From Nostoc linckia FACHB-104 (GTDB lineage: Bacteria > Cyanobacteriota > Cyanobacteriia > Cyanobacteriales > Nostocaceae): 34,844 bases of DNA. Made by a program: the position numbers and the translations under genes. The notes under the pieces were generated by a model, which saw only the letters and a list, made by a program, of their open reading frames with translations, searched no databases and had not been told where the DNA came from. The DNA lies in NCBI RefSeq assembly GCF_014696615.1, contig NZ_JACJQJ010000084.1, forward strand, positions 1 to 34,844, written 5' to 3'. Of this stretch, positions 7,973 through 14,038 are shown piece by piece (position 1 is the stretch's first letter; each line of letters starts with the position of its first letter).

Positions 7973-8725
7973 TCAGAGTTTACTCAGGGCAAAAGCGCTA
8001 AGAAAGCCAAAGACGACAATCAGCCCAGCAAAATCATGTGCTTGCTCGAAGGCTTCTGGAATCATGGTATCTGTGAGCATTGCCAAGATAGCACCTGCTG
8101 CTATAGCTGTGGTTGCAGCAATTACTTCGACTGAGAAATGGCTAAACACTGTGTAGCCCAGCAGTGCAGCGATGCTGGATATGATGGTAATACTTCCCCA
8201 GACACCGAAAATGTAAGCAGTGGAACGCCCTGCTTTTTTCATCCCAGCAGCGCTGGAAAGTCCTTCTGGCACATTGGAGAGAAACACAGCAGCCACTGTT
8301 ACCCAGCTGACAACCCCTCCCTCAATCATGCTGACACCAATCACAATAGACTCTGGAATACCATCAAGTAATGCACCGATGGCGATCGCTAATCCACTTC
8401 CACTATTTTCTGCTTCTGATGGTTGCTTTTCGCCTGAACGCTTGCGATGCTTGGCACCTTGCTGGGCTAGAACCCAGTTTGCTGCTGTGTAGACAACTGC
8501 ACCACTCACAAATCCGATCGCAGTAGAGTCAAAACCACCACGCCGATAAGCTTCATCCATCAGTTCAAATGATAGTGCCGAAATTAATACACCAGCACCA
8601 AAAGCCATAATTGCAGCGATCGCTTTTTGCGAAATCTTGACGTAGTAGCCAATTGCGGAACCCAACAGTAGGGCTGAACCACCTACCAACCCCCAAAAAG
8701 CTGCTTTTAACCAAAGTGGAAACAT
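7973..8725 (-). CDS. ZIP-family divalent metal transporter
   Basis: 250 aa with about eight hydrophobic helices and a hydrophilic loop (RKRSGEKQPSEAEN, near 120) between helices 3 and 4, as in ZIP proteins. In the helix 4 motif the usual HNxPEG is LLDGIPES, so an Asp stands where most ZIPs have His; helix 5 keeps LSNVPEG. This variant is common in bacterial ZIP homologues and may alter metal preference (Zn, Fe or Mn). I start at ATG 8725, which has TAGGG about 7 nt upstream. The longer frame begins with a TTG at 8812 and adds a 29-residue non-conserved stretch. It probably sits in the inner membrane and imports metal into the cytoplasm. Confidence 0.85.
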   Translation of the reverse strand: MFPLWLKAAFWGLVGGSALLLGSAIGYYVKISQKAIAAIMAFGAGVLISALSFELMDEAYRRGGFDSTAIGFVSGAVVYTAANWVLAQQGAKHRKRSGEKQPSEAENSGSGLAIAIGALLDGIPESIVIGVSMIEGGVVSWVTVAAVFLSNVPEGLSSAAGMKKAGRSTAYIFGVWGSITIISSIAALLGYTVFSHFSVEVIAATTAIAAGAILAMLTDTMIPEAFEQAHDFAGLIVVFGFLSAFALSKL

Positions 8726-8992
8726 CTTAAACCCTAATAATGGTGATAAGTTGCTGAAGTTACTGCTGATCCCTAGTTTGCCTGAGCAATACAAAATCAT
8801 CCTCAACCACAAGCATTAAGGTTTCAATTTGATATAAGTAATTATTCACTACCGCCTGATATATTCTTGTGTTACATTAAGTAGTGGATAGTAATACATT
8901 AGCAACGCTATGGTTCGGGTTCTGTATGCCCGTCTGGTGCGCCAAACTCTGGATTGAGCGTATACCGCCGAGCAATGCGTCACTAATCCACC
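8726..8992. other. Spacer between ZIP gene and tRNA relics
   Basis: No protein gene is seen. The stretch 8880-8992 contains tRNA-flavoured fragments (ggttcgggttc, and ctaatcca ahead of the first tRNA-like unit) that I could not fold into a cloverleaf. It may be another eroded member of the array. Confidence 0.35.
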
Positions 8993-9061
8993 GTTTGATT
9001 AGCTCAGTGGTAGAGCAGCCGAAGAGGTCGGACGTAGGTTCGAGTCCTACATCAAACACCA
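8993..9061 (+). pseudogene. Degenerate tRNA lacking an anticodon
   Basis: The acceptor stem GTTTGAT (8993-8999) / ATCAAAC (9051-9057) pairs fully, the D arm GCTC/GAGC (9002-9005, 9013-9016) is intact, and the T arm GTAGG-TTCGAGT-CCTAC (9034-9050) is perfect, with an encoded CCA (9059-9061). Only 16 nt remain between D arm and T arm instead of about 21-22. They fold as a 4-bp stem with a 5-nt loop, so the anticodon loop is deleted. It cannot decode. Confidence 0.7.
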
Positions 9062-9136
9062 AGGAAGTTAGCTCATTGGTAGAGCAATCGACTCATAATC
9101 GATGTGTTACAGGTTCGATTCCTGTACTTTCAACCA
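9062..9136 (+). tRNA. tRNA-like gene, anticodon CAT (Met or Ile2)
   Basis: A full cloverleaf: D arm GCTC/GAGC (9071-9074, 9082-9085), anticodon stem ATCGA/TCGAT (9087-9091, 9099-9103) with loop CTCATAA giving anticodon CAT (9094-9096), variable loop GTGTT, T arm ACAGG-TTCGATT-CCTGT (9109-9125), encoded CCA (9134-9136). The acceptor stem has an A-A mismatch in the first pair and one G-U pair. CAT is read as elongator Met, or as Ile after lysidine modification. Encoded CCA and the damaged neighbours suggest a mobile tRNA array rather than a core gene. Confidence 0.75.
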
Positions 9137-9137
9137 C

Positions 9138-9161
9138 AAACCCTGTCCGGGTCAAAAGACA
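9138..9161 (+). repeat. Direct repeat, copy 1 (tRNA-array spacer)
   Basis: Twenty-four bases beginning AAACCCTGTCCGGGTCAAAA are repeated exactly at 9241-9264, each immediately after a tRNA-like unit. This indicates duplication of a unit made of tRNA plus spacer. Confidence 0.85.
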
Positions 9162-9165
9162 AATT

Positions 9166-9237
9166 TGCGGAATAGAGCAGCGGTAGCTCGTTGGAATTGG
9201 TATCCAAAGATCAGTGGTTCAAATCCACTTTCTGCCC
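9166..9237 (+). tRNA. tRNA-like gene, apparent anticodon TGG
   Basis: D arm GAGC/GCTC (9175-9178, 9186-9189), perfect anticodon stem TTGGA/TCCAA (9191-9195, 9203-9207) with loop ATTGGTA, so the anticodon by position is TGG (Pro), T arm AGTGG-TTCAAAT-CCACT (9213-9229). The acceptor stem pairs 6 of 7 with one G-U. T at position 37 is atypical and the 3' end does not show a clean CCA, so it may be non-functional. Confidence 0.55.
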
Positions 9238-9240
9238 CAA

Positions 9241-9264
9241 AAACCCTGTCCGGGTCAAAAGACA
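9241..9264 (+). repeat. Direct repeat, copy 2 (tRNA-array spacer)
   Basis: Identical over 24 nt to 9138-9161. It is followed at once by an isolated Asp-type anticodon arm. Confidence 0.85.
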
Positions 9265-9281
9265 CTACCCTGTCACGGTAG
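9265..9281 (+). other. Isolated anticodon arm of a tRNA-Asp (GTC) relic
   Basis: CTACC-CTGTCAC-GGTAG is a perfect 5-bp stem with a 7-nt loop carrying anticodon GTC at 9272-9274, the same arrangement as the anticodon arm of bacterial tRNA-Asp. No D arm, T arm or acceptor stem flanks it. Confidence 0.55.
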
Positions 9282-9740
9282 CCCATGTAACTTAATGCAA
9301 AACTCTGCGGTGTAGGTGCTTACTACTAGCGATCGCTCTGCGATCCGAAGTAGTAACAGTGAAGGAGCTAGAGCAAATGTTCTCTCCCTAACTTGAGTAT
9401 GTCCCTTCCTTTGTTACATCTGGGTTCTCTAGGGAGATTCTGGAATTGGCAAGGCGAACGGTATATCTGAGCGCTGTTTTTTCTAGGTTACCTTTGGGTA
9501 ATTTAGGGAATTTAGCAGTCCTCTTAATCCAGTTTTAGAGATGCTATTTGCCCGCAACTGAACTGTAAACACCTGCATTTGCAGAGTTTTAAAATATAAT
9601 GTAGTATTTGTATTACGAACCGATTTAAGTCGCAAGCTGACTGAGTTAGCTAATGTAACACAAGAGTAGTTTTCTGCTAGTTAGACCAAAAATTGGCTTC
9701 ACCAGAAAACAGGGTAAATTCTAGAGAGCCAAAGTTATAA
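9282..9740. other. Spacer between the tRNA relics and the slipin gene
   Basis: About 460 bp without a gene longer than 25 codons. It includes a HIP1 site at about 9328-9337 and a short GTAGTA/TACTAC-type inverted repeat around it. No further complete cloverleaf could be folded. Confidence 0.4.
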
Positions 9741-11327
9741 ATGTTGTTATCAAACTTTTTGCTTCGGCTACAACGGCCTAAGTTATCTATACAATTTTCT
9801 ATGTGGAAGACTTTCTATATCAAACCTAACGAAATTGGAATTTTATATCATCGTAGTGATTTTAAAAGAATCTTACAGCCCGGTACCCATACTTACTTTG
9901 GTTGGCATTGGCAAGTAAAAACCTATGACCTTAACCAACCAGAAGCTAATATTAATAACTTGGAATTGTTACTGAGAAATCACAGTTCACAATTACAGGA
10001 ATATCTATTAGTAGTAAGAACCGCATTTAATCAAGTTGCTTTAGTACGCGTGGGGCAAACTTGGGTGAGCGTTTTACCCAATCAACTGCGGGCTTTTTGG
10101 CGTGGTTTTATTGAAGTAGAATCTCATATATTCAACTTGGATGAAAGTTTAGAATTACCTGCTGAATTTGTACAGCAAGTACGCCTAACTACGATAAATG
10201 GGCTGAAAAAGTTCATAATTTCTGAGTATGAAATTGGGTTGCTGTATGAGCAAAATAACTTTGTGCGACCCCTAGAACCAGGAGATTATGCTTTTTGGAC
10301 GGTCAATCGAGATGTTTCGGTTCGCTCTTTGAGTCGAATTATTCCCAATCCTGGCTTTCCTTTAGAAGATGTATTAATTGAGAAGCATCCTGAATTTGTA
10401 GCGGCTTACTGCGAGACAGTACAATTACAGACTCAGCAAGTAGCAATTGTACGCTATCAAGGAAAAGTAATTGCTATTTTAGCACCATGCGATCGCAAAC
10501 TTTTCTGGCAAGGTGTTGTAGTCGAAGTGATTGACATCAGCACCGATGCTAAATTACCTTCTCGCTTAGTTGCAGAGTTAGTTGCAGGTTCACCAGAGGC
10601 TTTATCTTTGAGCCGCAATAGTTTGCATATTTGCGAAGTACCAACACAGCACGTAGGCTTACTGTACATTAATCAAGAATTTCAAACTCAACTTCAGCCT
10701 GGAAAGCACGCATGGTGGGTGTTTGGGCGTTCTTGGCAAACGCAAGTCTTTGATTTGCGTCAGCAAACTCTTGAGGTTTCTGGTCAAGATATCCTTTCTA
10801 AGGATAAAGTGCCTTTGCGTTTAAACTTAACGGCTGGTTATCGCATTCTCGACCCCCTGAGAGCCAAAAACGCTTTAGTAGATATTACTGGCTACTTATA
10901 CAAAGAGCTACAGTTTGCTTTGCGTGGCGCAGTTGGGGAAAAAACTCTGGATGCGTTGCTAGAGGATAAAGGTGCAATCGATAGAAGTATCTCTGAATAT
11001 ATTCGCCAGAAAACCGTAGACTATGGAATTGAAGTAGATTCTGTAGGGGTGAAAGATATTATTCTCCCCGGTGAAATCAAGACGATTTTGAGCAAGGTAG
11101 TAGAAGCAGAAAAAGCTGCTCAAGCTAACGTAGTTCGTCGTCGTGAAGAAACTGCTGCTACTCGCAGTATGTTGAATACTGCCAAGGTGATGGAAGATAA
11201 CCCCGTGGCGTTGCGGTTAAAGGAATTGGAAATACTAGAAAGAATTGCTGAGAAAATTGAAAAAATTCAAGTTAATGGCAGTTTGGATAGTATTTTAACC
11301 GAGTTAATTCGGATTAATAGGGATTAG
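9741..11327 (+). CDS. Slipin-like SPFH (band 7) protein with tripled N-terminal module
   Basis: A 528-aa SPFH-family scaffold protein. Three related modules come first: residues about 23-135 (IKPNEIGILYHRSDF...LQPGTHTYF), 157-265 (ISEYEIGLLYEQNNF...LEPGDYAFW) and 295 onward (VPTQHVGLLYINQEF...LQPGKHAWW). Only the third continues into a full SPFH domain (to about 452), which carries DKVPLRLNLTAGYRILDP and the slipin-like VKDIILPGEIK (437-447). A charged coiled coil follows (about 453-515). SPFH proteins oligomerise on membranes and organise lipid or protease complexes. No clear transmembrane helix precedes the modules; only the first 20 residues are mildly hydrophobic. It is therefore probably membrane-peripheral. 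Extended SPFH proteins of this form occur in other bacteria, but the function is unknown. The start codon has no good Shine-Dalgarno sequence. Confidence 0.87.
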   Translation: MLLSNFLLRLQRPKLSIQFSMWKTFYIKPNEIGILYHRSDFKRILQPGTHTYFGWHWQVKTYDLNQPEANINNLELLLRNHSSQLQEYLLVVRTAFNQVALVRVGQTWVSVLPNQLRAFWRGFIEVESHIFNLDESLELPAEFVQQVRLTTINGLKKFIISEYEIGLLYEQNNFVRPLEPGDYAFWTVNRDVSVRSLSRIIPNPGFPLEDVLIEKHPEFVAAYCETVQLQTQQVAIVRYQGKVIAILAPCDRKLFWQGVVVEVIDISTDAKLPSRLVAELVAGSPEALSLSRNSLHICEVPTQHVGLLYINQEFQTQLQPGKHAWWVFGRSWQTQVFDLRQQTLEVSGQDILSKDKVPLRLNLTAGYRILDPLRAKNALVDITGYLYKELQFALRGAVGEKTLDALLEDKGAIDRSISEYIRQKTVDYGIEVDSVGVKDIILPGEIKTILSKVVEAEKAAQANVVRRREETAATRSMLNTAKVMEDNPVALRLKELEILERIAEKIEKIQVNGSLDSILTELIRINRD

Positions 11328-11457
11328 GGACTGGGGACTGGGGGTGAGTTGAATACGGTTTGGTGAAAGGTGAAGGGGGAAAGGGGAAAGGGGAAATTAC
11401 AACCGATTTTCTTTCCCCTTTTTCTTTTTGTAATGCTGTATCGATTTTGGATTTTTA

Positions 11458-11557
11458 ATACCAAATCAAATAATGTTTGCGACACATCAATAATATTCTA
11501 GAGGGCACGGTATTGCCGTGCCCTCTAGAATTTGTCGTATTCTTTTTTCAAATGGGT
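11458..11557. repeat. MITE-like element (family B), copy with palindromic insert
   Basis: The right end, TGTCGTATTCTTTTTTCAAA then TGGGTAT (11533-11557), matches the right end of the element at 20064-20144. The left end ATACCAAATCAAATAATG is an imperfect inverted version of it. Inside is a perfect 16-bp palindrome (11495-11510 / 11516-11531, arms ATTCTAGAGGGCACGG and its complement, loop TATTG) that the other copy lacks. It sits between convergent genes and could also end transcription. Confidence 0.6.
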
Positions 11558-11583
11558 ATAGTTGAGAATTTCCCTTGGCTTTA

Positions 11584-11880
11584 TTAGTATTTATAAAGCT
11601 GCTCAATCCATATAGATACATCAGCTTCGGAGCCGGAAGAGAAAGATTTGCCTGTAGCGGGATCGTAAGCTTGCCAATAGGTATTACCGTGGCGGTCAAG
11701 TTTTTGTACTACTTGTAATTCGTTAGGGTCTGCCGTTATTGTTGCGATCGCATTTTTGCAGAAATCAGAAAAGGCTTGGCAAACTGATGTGAAAATATTA
11801 CTTCTGAACTTTCTATTGAAAATTTTTGCAGAACTTATATTGATTTTGCTGGTTTGCAATGATCTAATTTCATTTTTCAT
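11584..11880 (-). CDS. Small conserved-looking protein (98 aa), unknown function
   Basis: 98 aa. The C-terminal half (NTYWQAYDPATGKSFSSGSE followed by ADVSIWIEQLYKY) looks like a compact domain that reads well as real protein; the N-terminal half is Lys/Ser-rich. There is no signal peptide and no recognised motif. The frame stays open further upstream to 12108, but that extension runs through G-rich repeat DNA. ATG 11880 (MKNEIRSLQ) is the better start, with GAG about 8 nt before it. It is divergent from the LysR gene, 213 bp apart, so it could be a regulatory target of that protein. Confidence 0.6.
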   Translation of the reverse strand: MKNEIRSLQTSKINISSAKIFNRKFRSNIFTSVCQAFSDFCKNAIATITADPNELQVVQKLDRHGNTYWQAYDPATGKSFSSGSEADVSIWIEQLYKY

Positions 11881-12093
11881 AACAGTTTCTCGATAGATGC
11901 TCTCTATAACAGCAACTCTAACAACACCTGAGTAAACAATCCAAAAATGGCTTGCATACTTTCCATAAATGCCATTTATAGTGGGGGATTGGGGAGATGG
12001 GGGGATAAGGGGAAAATTACAATTACCAATTACCCAATGCCCAATGTCAAAATTTAAGAGAAGATGTTTTAAAAGCGATCGCATCAATTGACC

Positions 12094-12987
12094 ATGAAAC
12101 TCTTTCAACTTCGAGCAGTAGTTGCAGTAGCAGATTGCGGTAACTTTAGTGAGGCTGCTTTAACATTGCAACTTTCTCAACCAGCAGTGAGTCACGCCAT
12201 TGCTACCTTAGAAGAAGAATTGGGTGTACCTCTATTTGCTAGGGGTCGTCATGGTGCTGTACTTACACCTGCGGGAGAGCGCATTTTATACCACGCGCGG
12301 CAGGCATTGCAACATCTGGAGATGATGGAACGGGAAGCTGATTTACATAAAGGCTTGCATGGTGGCCATGTAAGGATTGCAGCTTTTCGCAGTGTGGCTA
12401 CCCACTTACTACCAAAAGCGATCGCACAATTCCACGAGAAATTTCCAGAAGTAGCTGTCACAATCATAGAATGTCCAGCCTTCCCGGATGTAGAACAATG
12501 TTTGCGTGACGGACGTGCTGATATTGGGATTACTTGTTTACCTACTAGTGATGAATTTGAAGCCTGGGAAATTTTCCGCGATGAGTATGTAGCTTTGATT
12601 CCACCGCAGACAAAAACGAGAAGGGAGGAAATTACCTGGGAAGAAATAGCAGCCTATCCACCAGTATTGCTTCCCTGTACACCTTGCGGACGGATTCTAC
12701 ACAATCACCTCAATGTTGTAGAAATCCCCATTCAAACTGCTAGCGACATTCAGGAAGATTCTACTGTTGTGAGTATGGTTAACCAAGGGCTAAGAGCAGC
12801 TATTATGCCTAGGCTAGCAGCAGTTCCCATCCCCCCAAAGGTGCAAGTATACAGTTTACCTGTACGCTTAGAAAGAATTATTGGCGTTGCCATTTTATCA
12901 AAGACTCTCCATGTGCCGGCAGTATTCACTTTTTTAGAAATGCTGAGAAAATTTGATTTTTATAGCTTAGCTCAATTTATTTACTGA
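12094..12987 (+). CDS. LysR-family transcriptional regulator
   Basis: A 297-aa regulator. The winged helix-turn-helix spans about residues 1-60 (MKLFQLRAVVAVADCGNFSE, LSQPAVSHAI, LGVPLFARG), followed by the linker helix and a periplasmic-binding-protein-like effector domain (about 88-295). LysR proteins bind as tetramers and switch on effector binding. The effector cannot be read here, and I see no feature that marks it as NtcB, CmpR or RbcR. I start at ATG 12094; the frame also permits TTG at 12088. There is no obvious Shine-Dalgarno sequence. It is divergent from the 98-aa gene, a common layout for LysR genes and their targets. A HIP1 site lies 19 bp upstream. Confidence 0.95.
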   Translation: MKLFQLRAVVAVADCGNFSEAALTLQLSQPAVSHAIATLEEELGVPLFARGRHGAVLTPAGERILYHARQALQHLEMMEREADLHKGLHGGHVRIAAFRSVATHLLPKAIAQFHEKFPEVAVTIIECPAFPDVEQCLRDGRADIGITCLPTSDEFEAWEIFRDEYVALIPPQTKTRREEITWEEIAAYPPVLLPCTPCGRILHNHLNVVEIPIQTASDIQEDSTVVSMVNQGLRAAIMPRLAAVPIPPKVQVYSLPVRLERIIGVAILSKTLHVPAVFTFLEMLRKFDFYSLAQFIY

Positions 12988-13125
12988 GAATTTTGCAACA
13001 TTAGATTATTTGTTAAAATTCACTTGATTTAGATAATTGGCTTATATGAGAAGTTGAGTATCTCATTTTTATAATTAATTTTGTCAACCCAGATTATTTC
13101 TTGATCCACTTCTAGGATTGCATCC

Positions 13126-13300
13126 AATACTGCTAGGTTAAGGATTTTCAACTAGGAATTTGGTTTGGGGAAAAGGCTTCCCTGCGGGACGCTGTTCGCG
13201 AACGCCGTGAGCGTCAGCCGAACGGTAAAAGGGTAAGGTTTAAAGGTTTTTATTGCCCCTTTTCCCCTGCCCCTTTTGCCCTTAACCGACAAGTATTAGG
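13126..13300. repeat. MITE-like element (family A), second copy, interrupted
   Basis: This is the reverse complement of the core at 6721-6845: AATACTGCTAGGTTAAGG at the left, the G-rich run TTTGGTTTGGGGAAAAGG, the C-rich arm, and CTTAACCGACAAGTATTAGG at the right. In the consensus the two ends are a 20-bp terminal inverted repeat with two mismatches. The outer ATAAATTTAGGG... arms of the first copy are missing here. A separate GC-rich insert interrupts it at 13177-13225. It occupies most of the 341-bp gap between LysR and GNAT genes. Confidence 0.65.
13177..13225. repeat. 49-nt GC-rich repeat inserted inside the family A element
   Basis: Absent from the copy at 6700-6878, where the corresponding joint is only a few bases. 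It has GC-rich self-complementary parts (CCCTGCGGG, TTCGCGAA) typical of small palindromic repeats dispersed in Nostocales. The result is a nested, later insertion. Confidence 0.55.
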
Positions 13301-13328
13301 ATTTAATCAAATTTCTTATAACTAAATC

Positions 13329-13739
13329 ATGCACTACCAAATTGTTGACCATCTGACTGAAAATCAAATTCTAGAATTAGTAGATTTATACAAAGACGAA
13401 TTCTGGAGTAAAAATCGTAAATATCAAGATGTAGTCAAAATGTTGGCGGCATCAAATATTATTATTGCCTTTGTTACTGATAGCCAAGAATTGATTGGTT
13501 TTACCCGGATTCTGACAGATTTTGTTTATCGGGCAACCATTTACGATGTAATTATCAAACCTACCTATAGAAAAATGGGGCTTGGCGCTAAGTTGATGGA
13601 TGCAGCCATCAATCATCCCCAGTTACGAGAAGTTGAGCAAATTGCGCTTTATTGCTTACCAGAAATGATGCCCTTTTATCAGCGTTGGGGCTTTACAACT
13701 GAAGTAGGCGAACTGCGGCTGATGTATCGTTATCAGTAG
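13329..13739 (+). CDS. GNAT-family N-acetyltransferase
   Basis: 136 aa, the size of a single GNAT domain. Motif A for acetyl-CoA binding is VIIKPTYRKMGLGAKLMDAA (about 74-93), where the R-K-M-G-L-G-A loop holds the pyrophosphate; the C-terminal strand-helix MPFYQRWGF (about 117-125) is the motif B signature. The acceptor substrate is not predictable; the form resembles small cytosolic GNATs of the YitI/PA4534 kind that act on small molecules. ATG 13329 has no strong Shine-Dalgarno sequence. It stands alone, bounded by a MITE-like element and an STRR island. Confidence 0.9.
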   Translation: MHYQIVDHLTENQILELVDLYKDEFWSKNRKYQDVVKMLAASNIIIAFVTDSQELIGFTRILTDFVYRATIYDVIIKPTYRKMGLGAKLMDAAINHPQLREVEQIALYCLPEMMPFYQRWGFTTEVGELRLMYRYQ

Positions 13740-13860
13740 GGATTGGGGATTGGTGACTGGGGATTGGGGAAATGAGGGAGATGAGGGAGATGAGAAAAAA
13801 ATGCCCAATTACCCATTACCAATGCCCTATGCCCTATGCCCCATGCCCAATGCCCCATGC
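13740..13860. repeat. STRR island: G-rich and C-rich heptamer arrays
   Basis: GGGGATT-type units (13741-13770) and AGATGAGGG units (about 13775-13795) are followed by an ATGCCCT/ATGCCCC/ATGCCCA array (13822-13860, over five units of period 7). The two halves are loosely complementary and could fold. This short tandem repeat class is typical of heterocystous cyanobacteria. Confidence 0.75.
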
Positions 13861-14038
13861 AGAGGTACAATTACTGTGCCTTTAATTAAATTTAAAGATG
13901 TAGGTACTCTATAGCGCCAGTATAATCTGCTTACTCGGATATATTTTTCGCTTAGATGTACTTATGTTCCCGGAGTGATTATAACTAGAGTTATTATTTA
14001 AAACCGTCAAAATTTAAACAATTGACTAGTAACAACTA

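Noticed and set aside
8877-9186. 61-aa and 100-aa frames across the tRNA-like units
   Set aside because: They run through cloverleaf structures and have no family resemblance.
9138-9264. CRISPR array suggested by 24-nt direct repeats
   Set aside because: Only two copies, 103 bp apart, and the intervening DNA folds as a tRNA.
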